This document shows positions 20,717 to 29,209 of a DNA stretch of 64,000 nucleotides, piece by piece. A model generated the notes under the pieces. The model did not search any database. It saw only the letters and a list, made by a program, of their open reading frames with translations, and was not told the origin of the DNA. The translations under genes were made by a program, and so were the position numbers. How positions within the stretch are numbered: position 1 is the first letter of the stretch; every line of letters begins with the position of its first letter. The DNA is taken from positions 1,581,069 to 1,645,068 of the forward strand of contig NZ_CP059833.1 of assembly GCF_014117265.1 (NCBI RefSeq), read 5' to 3'. Source of the DNA: Corynebacterium hindlerae (GTDB taxonomy: Bacteria > Actinomycetota > Actinomycetes > Mycobacteriales > Mycobacteriaceae).

Positions 20717-22057
20717 ATGGATCTTGCAACTCTCCGCATTTCTCTTAATGACACCAACGTTTACCGAATCGTCGAGCTACCTCATGAGGTTTCGCTGAAT
20801 GCGTTGCATCGTGTTGTCCAGTTCGCCTTTGGTTGGGAAGATATGCATCTCCATTCGTTCACTTCACCAGCGATGAAAGGTGTTGAATGGACGAATTACA
20901 TTTCGGAACCAGAGCGTCAGCGTGACGACAGCACGGAGTTTCTGCATGTTCTGGCTCCCAAAGTGGGCGACAGACTGACCTATGTGTATGACTTCGGTGA
21001 CTGGTGGGAGCACACCATCGAAGTAGTTGAATTGCAGCCCGGAAAGGCTCAGGGGCCTTGGACACTTGGCCTGCACGAACACTGGTTTGAACCTATTCGA
21101 ATCATTTCAGGAGTCGGAATGTGCCCCCCTGAGGATTTCGGCGGCCCTGGCATCTGGACCGATTTCCTGAAATGGTCGGCAGGTGCCCAGGTAGAACACA
21201 AGATGTTCGAAGAGCGGATGGAGTTTTTCTTCCCTGATTACCGTCGGCAAGATATTGCAGAAATAGCAACACTTCCGATCCGGGGTATCGAGCAGTATCT
21301 GCCACTGGGGCCCGCTTTTGATGCCCGACATGATTATTTCCTACCGCTTGATGAATCGCTGCCTCTTGCCGAATTCGTGGCGACCGGACAGTTGTGGAAT
21401 CTGCAGCGCATCGTGGCTGAGGCATGGCAGTCCTGGCTTGATCCAGACGAGATGGCTTCTCCTCGTGAGCTCCTAGAAGTTATCTATTTCTTCCTTGATT
21501 TGGTGGGAGAGGGGGCGAAGCTCACGTCAGCTGGCTACTTGCCGACGAGTATCGTCACAGAATTGGAGCAGTGGGGGAGCGAGCACGGTCAAGATTGGAT
21601 CAGCACGGGGCGTCGTAAAGCGCCGTTTAGCGAGCGGGATGTGGCGCGCGCGGGGTGGCTGCGGGAGCTGCTTTGCGACGCCGGGATCCTCAAAATCCAG
21701 AAGAAAATGATTGTCCCGGTGAAGAGCGCTCAGAAGAAGGCGCAGGACCCGGAGTGGCTGTTGGAAAGAATCTTGCGAACGATTGCGAGAAACAATCACC
21801 CGATTGAAACCGGCCTCGAGTTGTCTACTTACATCATGTATGTGTCCTACGGCGACATGTGGCCGAACCAATTTGTTCCAACTTTCAGCCACATCATTGG
21901 TGACATGGACCTCGCCGTGAGGGATATGCACCAACGCTACCTGGACTACCTACACAATTTCATGGCGCTCGGTTACGTGGAAAAGGATCAGCGCTGGCGT
22001 AGTGCACTCGTCAGGATGTGCCACATGGTGGACGAGGATCTGAAGAAGCCAGACTAG
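20717..22057 (+). CDS. Plasmid pRiA4b ORF-3 family protein
   Basis: The N-terminal half matches the pRiA4b ORF-3-like (PF07929) pattern: LHRVVQFAFGWEDMHLHSF, VYDFGDWWEHTIEV and GPGIWTDFLKW. The remaining 250 residues are helical and resemble the longer versions of the family that contain zinc-free helical repeats. I start at ATG 20717 (446 aa), where the domain begins; the frame opens at 20672 but the extra 15 residues look non-native and neither start has a ribosome site. Function is unknown; these genes occur on plasmids and in accessory islets, as here between ATPase debris and a HicAB locus. Confidence 0.8.
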   Translation: MDLATLRISLNDTNVYRIVELPHEVSLNALHRVVQFAFGWEDMHLHSFTSPAMKGVEWTNYISEPERQRDDSTEFLHVLAPKVGDRLTYVYDFGDWWEHTIEVVELQPGKAQGPWTLGLHEHWFEPIRIISGVGMCPPEDFGGPGIWTDFLKWSAGAQVEHKMFEERMEFFFPDYRRQDIAEIATLPIRGIEQYLPLGPAFDARHDYFLPLDESLPLAEFVATGQLWNLQRIVAEAWQSWLDPDEMASPRELLEVIYFFLDLVGEGAKLTSAGYLPTSIVTELEQWGSEHGQDWISTGRRKAPFSERDVARAGWLRELLCDAGILKIQKKMIVPVKSAQKKAQDPEWLLERILRTIARNNHPIETGLELSTYIMYVSYGDMWPNQFVPTFSHIIGDMDLAVRDMHQRYLDYLHNFMALGYVEKDQRWRSALVRMCHMVDEDLKKPD

Positions 22058-22067
22058 CGTCACACAA

Positions 22068-22442
22068 TCAGGAAAGCAGCTGGTAGACCCTACCGGTCGA
22101 GACCCCCAACAGTTCGGCGGTGTCGGCGGACGAAATGCCGCGATCTTTCAGCTGGCGAGCGACATTGCGGATCCGTGCGGCCGCAACTTCCTGTAGACGC
22201 GCGGCCTGCTCAGTTTGTGCTTTAGCCTCGGCAATCTCATTCTCGAAGCCGTCCAACGTTGCGCGAATGAGAATTTCGACGTGGGAGTGATCAACCTCTG
22301 GCTCAACGGTGTCTAGATAGTCTCGCACTTGCTGTTTTGCGTGTTTCAATGCGGAGACGCTCGTTGCATTGTTGTCGTCAACCACCAAGTCCCAGCCGCC
22401 TTCCCACCTGGAGGCTTGCACGACAATTCGGTTAGTTTCCAT
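22068..22442 (-). CDS. hicB: HicB-like antitoxin
   Basis: The 124-aa protein has a HicB partial RNase H-like fold at the N-terminus (IVVQASRWEGGWDLVVDD) and a helix-turn-helix at the C-terminus (ISSADTAELLGVSTGRVYQLLS) for operator binding. The middle is a long charged helix (NEIAEAKAQTEQAARLQEV). It starts at ATG 22442 with GAGGTGAG upstream and overlaps the 3' end of hicA by 11 bp, so hicA is first in the operon. It should neutralise HicA and repress the hicAB promoter. Confidence 0.82.
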   Translation of the reverse strand: METNRIVVQASRWEGGWDLVVDDNNATSVSALKHAKQQVRDYLDTVEPEVDHSHVEILIRATLDGFENEIAEAKAQTEQAARLQEVAAARIRNVARQLKDRGISSADTAELLGVSTGRVYQLLS

Positions 22443-22626
22443 GTCTCACCTCGTTAATAGCCTTTAGCTCGTGTCGAGTAACTGCCGGTGAAAGCTCTCG
22501 CGTCTGTGTCAAAACCACCGGACGGTTAAGGCTTGGGTGTTCCCATACTTCGTGGTCGCCTTTTCCTTGGCGGGCAAAAGTAAACCCGGCATCAATCAGT
22601 AGTTTTACCAGGTCGCGATATTTCAT
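22432..22626 (-). CDS. hicA: HicA-like mRNA interferase toxin
   Basis: The 64-aa product from ATG 22626 (MKYRDLVKLLIDAGFTFARQ) has the double-stranded-RNA-binding-like HicA fold; the catalytic His is in GKGDHEVWEHP, where most family members have GSHH. HicA cleaves mRNA without needing the ribosome. A longer frame opens at 22725 but the added residues do not fit the family. The next gene downstream is hicB, overlapping by 11 bp. The intact His suggests an active toxin. Confidence 0.82.
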   Translation of the reverse strand: MKYRDLVKLLIDAGFTFARQGKGDHEVWEHPSLNRPVVLTQTRELSPAVTRHELKAINEVRHGN

Positions 22627-22688
22627 CGGCTTGGTCACACAGTCAGTACAGCCCCCACTATACAAATGCTGGCAATGGTGAAAGTGGG

Positions 22689-22838
22689 GACTAGAAAGTC
22701 CCGATTTCCAGTGGATTACCGGCATGACCTGCCGTTTTCTGGCTACTAGAAACCTACTGGAAAATCGGGGGCTTCTAGTAGAAACAGCTCTGACCTGCAG
22801 AAAAATATTAGAGACAGTTTACTAGAAATGTTTCTAGT
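22689..22838. promoter_or_regulatory. Operator region with repeated CTAGAAA boxes
   Basis: Between hicA and the divergent AlbA_2 pseudogene there are ACTAGAAAG (22690), ACTAGAAAC (22745), TTCTAGTAGAAA (22773) and a perfect palindrome ACTAGAAATGTTTCTAGT (22821-22838). The segments 22689-22714 and 22754-22782 also form a long imperfect inverted repeat. This is the layout of a multi-site operator, for HicB, a regulator of the divergent gene, or both. Confidence 0.6.
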
Positions 22839-22850
22839 GACCTTTTGGTC

Positions 22851-23491
22851 ATGGACAACTACTCCATCGCTGACCTTTGCTCGCGTCCGGAAGATCAATG
22901 GTTTGATCGAAAGTCCTCTTCAATTGCACCCAAGGACCTCGCGGACATCTCGTGGCCTTCGCCAATGCTGAGGGCGGACTTCTTGCTGTTGGAATTACAG
23001 ACGACGGCAAGGTGGAAGAGAAGCTTACCGTCGAGCGCGAGAACGATCTGCGGGTCGCCGCCCACAATCACACAGATCCCGCAGTGCGACTTCGCATTGA
23101 GAAGCTGAACTCGGTGCTGCTTTTTCACGTCGAGCCGGGTGAGCGTGTCCACTTCACCGAAAATGGTGATTGTTATCTCCGGCTTGCAGAAAAATCGGTG
23201 AAGTAGGGCGTTGACCAGCAGCAAGAGCTCCGCTATTCCAAGGGTGAGCAGCTTTATGACGCCACTGGGCTGCGCACCACTAGCTCCGATGACCTTGACA
23301 TGGAAGCACTAGCAGGTTTCGCTCGGCGGATAGGTTCCAGCTCGCCTGAAAATGCCTCAGAGCTCGTAGTTTGATTACTCGAAGTGCGCAAGAGCTTGGC
23401 ATCGCTTTCCGACGCCGGTCTCGTCGAATGGCACGGCAATTCGCCACGAGACCCCCGAGCTCGGTGGGTCGCCAAGCCACCACTGAACTAG
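22851..23491 (+). pseudogene. AlbA_2-domain (Schlafen-like) regulator, frameshifted
   Basis: The frame from ATG 22851 encodes DQWFDRKSSSIAPKDLADI, the start of an AlbA_2 ATP-binding domain. At about 22945 the reading shifts to another frame that continues the domain (AFANAEGGLLAVGITDDGKVE). That frame is then broken by TAG at about 23204-23206 and by TGA near 23370, and the last part ends in LVEWHGNSPRDPRARWVAKP, a winged-helix-like tail, with stop at 23491. At least one frameshift and two stops make it non-functional. It is divergent from hicA and shares its operator region. The next 170 bp (23492-23661) hold no gene. Confidence 0.78.
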
Positions 23492-23661
23492 AGACCAATG
23501 ATTCCAGTAGCTTTTAATAATAAGCAGATTGGGATCAAGCGAGAATCGGTCCGGGGAATGAGTTGCTGTGTTTCCTGGATTCCTAAATCAATTTGCCTGC
23601 CGGGGACTCCTGCGCGAGTGACCTTGCGCTGCTCGTTAGAGGACGGGAGGTATTTTGCGCG

Positions 23662-24078
23662 CTACCCCGCGTGCTTTTCGACGACCTCGCCCAGGCCACC
23701 AACATTTTCAGCGACGACATTGGCGGCCTTGCCGCGAATTGATCCGTACAGCTTGGTGAGTGGGCTGTTGTATAGCTTCTCAGCTTGGCGGTCGGCGGTG
23801 GCCATGAGCTTGTCGGAAATTTCCTCGCTGTGGGCTTCCAGGTGCTTGCTAAAAGAGGTGTCGGCTGGCTTGGAATCCCAGTAAGGGGCGAGAATTTCTA
23901 ACATCTCATCCAGTACGCGTTCCACTCCAGCTTCGACAATGTCAGCTTTCGCCTTAGTGGCAGCAGTTAACCCACCTTTAAGAGCCATGCCGGCAATACC
24001 GGTTTGGCTCTCGATGGTGGTGCGGACGAAGTTAGCGAGGTCAGTAACGAGTGCTGCGCGGTCATTAATAGTGATCAT
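23662..24078 (-). CDS. Conserved actinobacterial protein (DUF6918-like)
   Basis: The 138-aa soluble, helical protein begins with DRAALVTDLANFVRTTIES and ends GEVVEKHAG. I recall similar short proteins (DUF6918-type) in corynebacteria and mycobacteria but cannot name a function. Its start is 9 bp after the L-lactate dehydrogenase stop, on the same strand, so the two are probably co-transcribed. There is no signal peptide or membrane segment. Confidence 0.65.
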   Translation of the reverse strand: MITINDRAALVTDLANFVRTTIESQTGIAGMALKGGLTAATKAKADIVEAGVERVLDEMLEILAPYWDSKPADTSFSKHLEAHSEEISDKLMATADRQAEKLYNSPLTKLYGSIRGKAANVVAENVGGLGEVVEKHAG

Positions 24079-24087
24079 GCAGCCAGT

Positions 24088-25035
24088 TTAGCTAAAGAAC
24101 TCCTTTTGGATGGCGCGGAGCGTGTCGGCAGAGTGCTTGAAACGTTCCAGTTCGTGCTCGGAAATCTCCAGCTCAACGACGCGACGGATACCCTTGCGGT
24201 TCACGATCGCCGGGGTACCAATGTAGATGTCCTCCTCCCCGTACTCGCCTTGCAGCAGCGCGGAGACTGGGAGTGCGACATCCTGATTCTGCAGGATAGC
24301 GCGGGTAATACGGGCCAAGCCCATGCCAATGCCGTACGAGGTTGATCCTTTGGCGTCAATGATGGTGTAGGCAGCGTCGCGGGTTTCTTCGAAGATCTTC
24401 TCTAGCTTTGCCTCTAGGGATGGGTCCTTCTCCAGCTGCTTGCGCATGGACACGCCAGCAATCGTGGCAGAGGAGAGCACCGGAAGTTCGGTGTCGCCGT
24501 GCTCGCCGATGATGTAAGCGTGGACCGAGGTAGGGGAGACCTCGTAGAGTTCGCCCAGCATGTAGCGGAACCGAGCGGAGTCCAAAATGGTGCCAGAACC
24601 AAGCACGCGCTCGTGAGGCAGCCCAGAGTACTTCCAGGCGGCGTAGCTCAAGATATCCACTGGGTTCGACGCCACCACGATGATGCCGTCGAAGCCATTG
24701 GCCATGACTTGATCAACGATCGATTTCATGATCTTCATGTTCTTGTCCACCAGCTGCAGACGCGTCTCACCTGGCTTCTGGGCAGCTCCGGCACAAATGA
24801 CGACGATGGCGGCGTCCGCACAATCCTCATAGGTGCCTTTGGTGACCTTCGTGCGTGAATGCGCCCATACCACGCCATGGTTGAGGTCCATGACGTTACC
24901 TTCAAGCTTCTTTTCATCGATGTCAATGATTGCGAGGTGATCGCAGGTTCCTTGGTTGACCAGTGCATAGGCGTAGGCGACTCCGACGTCACCCGCACCG
25001 ATGAGAACCACTTTGTTTCCTACAGTTTGCTTCAT
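24088..25035 (-). CDS. ldh: L-lactate dehydrogenase
   Basis: The enzyme reduces pyruvate to L-lactate with NADH. The 315-aa protein from ATG 25035 begins [20 protein letters not shown] (Rossmann GxGxxG) and has the catalytic His region [17 protein letters not shown], the substrate Arg of [13 protein letters not shown], and [21 protein letters not shown] lies 7 nt upstream of this ATG; two earlier in-frame ATGs would add 10 residues with no benefit. The gene is divergent from the fructose-type PTS gene and followed by the DUF6918-like gene. Confidence 0.95.
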   Translation of the reverse strand: MKQTVGNKVVLIGAGDVGVAYAYALVNQGTCDHLAIIDIDEKKLEGNVMDLNHGVVWAHSRTKVTKGTYEDCADAAIVVICAGAAQKPGETRLQLVDKNMKIMKSIVDQVMANGFDGIIVVASNPVDILSYAAWKYSGLPHERVLGSGTILDSARFRYMLGELYEVSPTSVHAYIIGEHGDTELPVLSSATIAGVSMRKQLEKDPSLEAKLEKIFEETRDAAYTIIDAKGSTSYGIGMGLARITRAILQNQDVALPVSALLQGEYGEEDIYIGTPAIVNRKGIRRVVELEISEHELERFKHSADTLRAIQKEFFS

Positions 25036-25204
25036 GCCATAGCCTTTCTTCGGGTTCATTTCCATTATGCGCCCGAATGGAGCAACATGCAGGGCTTAAA
25101 GCAGACTGATTCGGGTGAAAACAGACACAATCGGGCAGGTTTGGGGGCTAGAAATTACCGCTTCAGGTATTCGTTTTTGGTTAACCGCTTGTTAGCATGA
25201 CTCT

Positions 25205-27136
25205 ATGAATCAAGATATAACCACCGACAAGCCTCGGATACTGGCTATTACAGCCTGTCCGACAGGTATCGCACACACATATTTGGCGGCTGAAAATCTA
25301 GAGACCGCGGCCAACGAAAAAGGCATCAATCTGAAGGTGGAAACGCACGGATCGATTGGTGTAGAAAACGCTTTTACTGAAGCTGACATCAAGAATGCAG
25401 ATGCGGTGTTAATCGCGGCAGATACGGTGATTGAAAAAGACCGCTTCGTCGGTAAGCGCTTGCTTGCTGTGTCTGTTGACGAAGCCATCAAACATCCCGC
25501 TACATTGCTCGAACGCACCCTCAGTGCCGGTTATTGGAACGAGGGAAAGAATGTCGCGGGAGAAAATGACAACGCTTCGACGCGCGACGGGACTTCCTTA
25601 GGACGCCAGCTTTATCAGGCACTGATGAACGGTGTTTCTCACATGGTGCCCTTTGTTGTCACCGGCGGTTTGCTCATCGCAATTGCGCTGTCAATCGGTG
25701 GCCAGGCCACTGCTGAGGGCTATCAAATCCCGGAAGATTCGTTCTGGTTCACTATCAGTTCCATCGGAGCCTTGGCGTTTAGCCTGATGGTGCCTGTGCT
25801 GTCGGCCTTTATCGCATCGGGTATAGCGGGCCGGCCTGGTCTGGCCCCCGGGTTTATTACCGGTCTGATAGCGACGACAGGCACGCTCTATAACTCCGAA
25901 GCCGGAGCAGGCTTCATCGGCGGTATTATCACGGGCTTTCTTTCCGGCTACGTGGCACTGGCGATTAAGAAAATTCCGGTGGGCAAATACATCGCTCCGA
26001 TCATGCCGGTGATTATCATTCCGATCTTCACCACGCTTGTTGTCGGGTTGTTGTTTGTCTACCTGTTGGGCAATCCGATTTCGTCGCTGTTTGAGGCGCT
26101 TTCGAACTGGTTGAATTCCCTCGAAGGAACCTCGGTCATTGTGTTGGGCGCTATTTTGGGCGCGATGATCGCTTTCGATATGGGTGGCCCCTTTAACAAG
26201 ACGGCGTTCCTGTTTGGCGGTGGCATGATCGCAGCGGGCAATGCAGCTCCGATGGGCATGGCTGCTGCGGCGATTGCCGTGCCTCCGCTCGCGGTGGGTG
26301 CGGCCACCTTGATTCGCCGGGACTGGTTCAGCAAACCAGAGCGCGAATCAGGTATTGCTGCATTGTTCATGGGCTTTTTCGGCATTACCGAGGGAGCGAT
26401 CCCCATTGCTGCGGCGCGTCCGCTGCATGTCATCCCCGCGAACGTTATTGGTGGTGCGGTAGCCGGTGCGTTGGCGGGAATGTGGGGTGTCAAAGACAAT
26501 GTCATGCACGGGGGACCAATCGTGGCGGTGCTCGGTGCTGTGGATGGAGTGCCAACTTTCTTCCTCTCGCTGGGGGCAGGTATTGCTGCTACCGTTGCTT
26601 TCTTACTGTTGGTCATGCGGGTTTCGCGGAGCAAGACCGACAGCCAGGAGCAGGCGCTTATCGACGCCGATCTGGTTTTCCTTGATCACGATGCCCCGGC
26701 GGGGGAAAGAAATGATGTTGTCCGAGGTCTGGTCGAATTCGCCGCACAGCAGGGGCGCATTGCGGATGTCGAGCAGGTAGTCCGCTCTGCTCTTGATCGA
26801 GAAGCACAAAATTCCACGGCTGTTGGGAATGCAGTTGCTATTCCGCATGCTCGCTGTGGCGGAGTGAAAGTCCCGACTCTTGCTTTCGCACGCTTGCCGG
26901 AACCGGGAACCCATTGGTCCGCACCAGACAATGCCCCGGTGCGGTTGGTGTTCTTGATTGCCGTTCCTGAGGACGCTGGGAAGGAACACTTGCGGCTGCT
27001 GAGTAAACTCGCCCGCGCTCTCATGCGTGACGATTTCCGGGAAGCACTCCTGAGTGCGTCCTCACGCGAGCAGGCGCTTGGCCAGATCCGGGAAGTTACG
27101 GAATTTGGTTCAGTAACTCACCCAGTGCGTCACTGA
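25205..27136 (+). CDS. Fructose-type PTS permease, IIB-IIC-IIA
   Basis: This 643-aa protein imports and phosphorylates a sugar, most likely fructose, by the phosphotransferase system. The order is IIB (about 1-110; phosphocysteine Cys18 in TACPTGIAHT), IIC (about 135-475; GVSHMVPFVVTGG, SGIAGRPGLAPGF, and FFGITEGAIPIAA), then IIA (about 495-640; phosphohistidine His548 in AIPHARCGG). Fructose permeases of corynebacteria are usually IIABC in another order, so the substrate class is likely but the exact sugar is not proven. The 3' end overlaps the convergent HAD gene by 41 bp. No 1-phosphofructokinase or DeoR regulator lies beside it. Confidence 0.9.
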   Translation: MNQDITTDKPRILAITACPTGIAHTYLAAENLETAANEKGINLKVETHGSIGVENAFTEADIKNADAVLIAADTVIEKDRFVGKRLLAVSVDEAIKHPATLLERTLSAGYWNEGKNVAGENDNASTRDGTSLGRQLYQALMNGVSHMVPFVVTGGLLIAIALSIGGQATAEGYQIPEDSFWFTISSIGALAFSLMVPVLSAFIASGIAGRPGLAPGFITGLIATTGTLYNSEAGAGFIGGIITGFLSGYVALAIKKIPVGKYIAPIMPVIIIPIFTTLVVGLLFVYLLGNPISSLFEALSNWLNSLEGTSVIVLGAILGAMIAFDMGGPFNKTAFLFGGGMIAAGNAAPMGMAAAAIAVPPLAVGAATLIRRDWFSKPERESGIAALFMGFFGITEGAIPIAAARPLHVIPANVIGGAVAGALAGMWGVKDNVMHGGPIVAVLGAVDGVPTFFLSLGAGIAATVAFLLLVMRVSRSKTDSQEQALIDADLVFLDHDAPAGERNDVVRGLVEFAAQQGRIADVEQVVRSALDREAQNSTAVGNAVAIPHARCGGVKVPTLAFARLPEPGTHWSAPDNAPVRLVFLIAVPEDAGKEHLRLLSKLARALMRDDFREALLSASSREQALGQIREVTEFGSVTHPVRH

Positions 27137-27869
27137 CGGAGTCAACCACTTCGTCGGTGGCTTGTTTCACTTCATCGGGAGACCACGGGAGGCTGAAACT
27201 GCGGTGAGCCAGAGCGTGCATGGTCAGGTCGTTCCAGGAATCACCGAAGGTGAAGATCGGTTGTTCGTGGAGGCCAAGATGATCGATGAGCCATTGCAAA
27301 CCAGCGCCTTTACTGATGCCCTTCGGTGCTATGTCGATGAAGTCCTGGTTTCGAACCGGGGTGTTGGTCGGAACCGTTGAGATCTTGTCGAACAGTAGTT
27401 GCAGCTTGGCCTCGTCATGTGGAACCCAAAACGGAACTTGGGTGATGGTGTGGCGAGGCAGGTCGGCAATATCAACATCGATGAAGTCGTCGAGAACGAA
27501 ACTGTGGGAGTCTGTCGTACTGTCATACAGCCGTAGATCCCGGCTATCCAACGTGCAAGCAAAAACCGCTACATTGGACAGACCCTGCGCCAGGTCGACG
27601 AGGTCGCGTACACAGTCAGTCGGAATACTGCTGTGGTGGAGATAGGTGCCAGTGGCGTCGTAAAGCGCTGCCCCCGTGGAGGCTATGACATAGTCGCATT
27701 GGAGTGGTGTCCCGTCCAGCGCGTCACGCACGCCAGCTGGTGATTTTCCGGTGGCTATGACAGCTAGGTGCCCTGCGCGACGCCATTGTTCTACGGCCGT
27801 GCAGATGTGCTGGGCGAGCTGACGCTCAAAGTAGATTGTTCCATCGAGATCAAAGACTGCTACGGCCAT
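27096..27869 (-). CDS. HAD-superfamily phosphatase (Cof/HAD-IIB type)
   Basis: The 257-aa protein begins MAVAVFDLDGTIYFERQ (nucleophile Asp in DLDGT), has TGKSPAGV (motif II Thr-Gly) and FTFGDSWNDLTM (motif IV, D-x3-D). The cap of about 100 residues is of the HAD-IIB type, as in sugar-phosphate phosphatases. It converges on the PTS gene with a 41-bp overlap, and may act on PTS-derived sugar phosphates. I start at ATG 27869; the frame continues 42 codons upstream, but that part is not family-like. An ATCCCCTT/AAGGGGAT inverted repeat sits at 27891-27941 in its 5' region. Confidence 0.82.
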   Translation of the reverse strand: MAVAVFDLDGTIYFERQLAQHICTAVEQWRRAGHLAVIATGKSPAGVRDALDGTPLQCDYVIASTGAALYDATGTYLHHSSIPTDCVRDLVDLAQGLSNVAVFACTLDSRDLRLYDSTTDSHSFVLDDFIDVDIADLPRHTITQVPFWVPHDEAKLQLLFDKISTVPTNTPVRNQDFIDIAPKGISKGAGLQWLIDHLGLHEQPIFTFGDSWNDLTMHALAHRSFSLPWSPDEVKQATDEVVDSVSDALGELLNQIP

Positions 27870-28034
27870 ATCCTTGACTTTAAAACACAAATCCCCTTGG
27901 GACACCGCTCTTGACGTCAAAAAACGGTCGCCGAAGGGGATCGGAAATGTTGTAACTCTTCCGCCACAGTAGTTAACTGCAATCACAACAGCCACAACTG
28001 TAACACAGCACTAAAGGGTAACGATAAAAGAAAC

Positions 28035-28295
28035 TCATAACCTTTCGGTAACGGCGGCGCACAGCACATGAGCGAACACCTCATTACTGGAGGTCAGCGG
28101 TTGCAGTGCGCTGCAGCACGACGAAATGTAGTCACACTGCGCCTGGGGGGAGCTAAACACCGAAATTCCCGCGATGTGGGGGCGAGTGAGACTCGCTAAC
28201 GCCACAATTGCACCAAGAGAACGGACCGAGGCGCCAGTTTCGGCGCACACGGCGTCGGCAAGTAGCAGCGTTTCCTCAGCGTCCACGGTTTCCAT
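28035..28295 (-). CDS. Doc/Fic-like toxin, separated from its antitoxin
   Basis: The 86-aa frame begins METVDAEETLLLADAVCAET and continues VRSLGAIVALASLTRPHIAG, a pattern seen in Doc-type toxins (VRDLGLLESALARP). The later part LQPLTSSNEVFAHVL aligns in place of the HPFxDGNKR active-site loop but lacks those residues, so it may be inactive, or a divergent member. Its first 54 bp are repeated at 28877-28930, directly after the CopG gene, which shows that it once followed that antitoxin. Assignment to Doc is by partial similarity only. A complete Doc is longer (about 125 aa). Confidence 0.45.
   Translation of the reverse strand: METVDAEETLLLADAVCAETGASVRSLGAIVALASLTRPHIAGISVFSSPQAQCDYISSCCSALQPLTSSNEVFAHVLCAAVTERL
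28234..28287. repeat. 54-bp direct repeat, copy 1
   Basis: This 54-bp segment matches 28877-28930 in the same orientation with 3 mismatches. It spans the 5' part of the Doc-like gene. The two copies bracket about 590 bp that interrupt the toxin-antitoxin locus. Confidence 0.9.
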
Positions 28296-28303
28296 CAGCC
28301 TCT

Positions 28304-28564
28304 CTATTTAATCCGAATGAGATAAGTACCCTTGAGTGTTGGATGGGGCACGCAAGTCCCGACACCGCTGAATGATAATGCGAGACGGGCTGCCTCTTTC
28401 ATGCAGGAGTAATAGCTGCCGATGAAGGATACAACGTGCTCTCCTACATTCTGTGTTTCTACGAAATCGGAAGTGATGACTGGACTGTGGGGCTCCGCTT
28501 GGACCGGGGTAGCAACAGCCGGTGTTGAACCTGTGATGATGGTGCAGGTCAATGCAGTTAACAA
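28304..28564 (-). CDS. Small predicted secreted protein within an inserted segment
   Basis: The frame starts at TTG 28564 with a hydrophobic leader (LLTALTCTIITGSTPAVA) ending in an AxA cleavage site, followed by about 65 residues with two Cys (SYYSCMKEAARLAL and GVGTCVPHP). Upstream codons in this frame encode SLSKKK, an ideal positive start, but the only nearby ATG there is followed by TGA, so the N-terminus may be damaged or begin at TTG. No family is recognised. It lies inside the segment framed by 54-bp repeats, divergent from another small gene. Confidence 0.4.
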   Translation of the reverse strand: MLTALTCTIITGSTPAVATPVQAEPHSPVITSDFVETQNVGEHVVSFIGSYYSCMKEAARLALSFSGVGTCVPHPTLKGTYLIRIK

Positions 28565-28650
28565 CTTCTTCTTTGAAAGTGAAAAGATTCACATAACTGG
28601 TAAGTTAACTGATTAAAGTAAACATATATATACGTCTGGACGAATAACGA

Positions 28651-28875
28651 ATGGCAAGACAGCAAAAATTATCAGACAAACTGAAAACACTTTCCATGCT
28701 CGTAGGGCACGAGGAATGTAGCGATACAGCGGCTTGGCTGGAGCTGTTTCATGTAAACGCACTCAACTCCGAAGACGAAAACGGTGAACTTTGCCAAGCT
28801 GTCCTTGTTGCGACACTAGTTTCAATCATTGCTCAGTTAGAAAAACGGATCTTTGAATTAGAGAAACAACGGTGA
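28651..28875 (+). CDS. Small helical protein within an inserted segment
   Basis: A 74-aa product starting MARQQKLSDKLKTLSMLVGH and ending in a heptad-like helix (VSIIAQLEKRIFELEKQR). I do not recognise it. Codon use is AT-richer than in neighbouring genes, as in the rest of the 28288-28876 segment. It is divergent from the small secreted protein; an AT-rich gap (28565-28650) with catatatatac would hold both promoters. No good ribosome site is seen. Confidence 0.4.
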   Translation: MARQQKLSDKLKTLSMLVGHEECSDTAAWLELFHVNALNSEDENGELCQAVLVATLVSIIAQLEKRIFELEKQR

Positions 28876-28929
28876 ACCAGTTTCGGCGCACAGGACGTCG
28901 GCAAGCAGCAGCGTTTCCTCAGCGTCCAC
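28858..28929 (-). pseudogene. 5' remnant of Doc-like toxin next to its antitoxin
   Basis: GTG 28929 overlaps the end of the CopG gene in the classic antitoxin-toxin way and encodes VDAEETLLLADVLCAETG, nearly identical to the start of the Doc-like frame at 28295. After SPLFL the frame stops at TAA (28858). It is the original 5' end of the toxin, cut off by the inserted segment. Confidence 0.7.
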
Positions 28930-28930
28930 G
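28877..28930. repeat. 54-bp direct repeat, copy 2
   Basis: Second copy of the 54-bp repeat (51 of 54 identical to 28234-28287). It covers the end of the CopG gene and the truncated toxin start. Confidence 0.9.
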
Positions 28931-29128
28931 ACGCACCCGCCCGTGCAAGGCCGCATACGACGCGACTTCGCGCCGGGCAAGTTCCTGCAGCTCAGCAGAT
29001 CGAACCGTGCGCGCCGCCTTTTCCACGATCGCCCGAGCGGCGGCCTCTTGCTTAGACACCCCGAGGGAATTTGCCAGCAGAGTGAGCGCGGCGTCTTGTT
29101 CTGCTGTGAGTCTTAACGTCATTGCCAT
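28919..29128 (-). CDS. CopG/ribbon-helix-helix antitoxin
   Basis: The 69-aa product starts MAMTLRLTAEQDAALTLLAN and continues LGVSKQEAAARAIVEKAA, a ribbon-helix-helix DNA-binding domain, then a basic helical tail (RREVASYAALHGRVRRGR). It is the antitoxin of the adjacent, now broken Doc-like toxin. The start is ATG 29128, with a second Met two codons on. An inverted repeat that overlaps this start is a likely autoregulatory operator. It is divergent from gyrA, 81 bp apart. Confidence 0.8.
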   Translation of the reverse strand: MAMTLRLTAEQDAALTLLANSLGVSKQEAAARAIVEKAARTVRSAELQELARREVASYAALHGRVRRGR

Positions 29129-29146
29129 GGTATCGGAATGATACCA
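29128..29146. promoter_or_regulatory. Operator of the CopG antitoxin gene
   Basis: TGGTATC and GATACCA form perfect 7-bp arms around GGAAT, touching the CopG start codon. Ribbon-helix-helix antitoxins bind such palindromes to repress their own operon. It is 27 bp before the gyrA -10 sequence, so it might also affect gyrA. Confidence 0.6.
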
Positions 29147-29172
29147 GAGGCAGCGGTGCAACGGCTTAAAAC

Positions 29173-29188
29173 GTAAACTAGAGGGGTC
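29173..29188 (+). promoter_or_regulatory. gyrA promoter core shared with gyrB
   Basis: GTAAACTAGAGGGGTC (14 of 16 identical to the gyrB copy at 13021-13036) contains a -10-like TAAACT at 29174-29179, 31 bp before the gyrA GTG. Confidence 0.6.
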
Positions 29189-29209
29189 CCAACGAAGAAA
29201 AGGTGAAAA

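Noticed and set aside
23498..23884. 128-codon plus frame
   Set aside because: Antisense to the DUF6918-like gene, with no family or ribosome site.
27891..27941. Riboswitch upstream of the HAD gene
   Set aside because: Only an 8-bp inverted repeat is seen; no known riboswitch motif.
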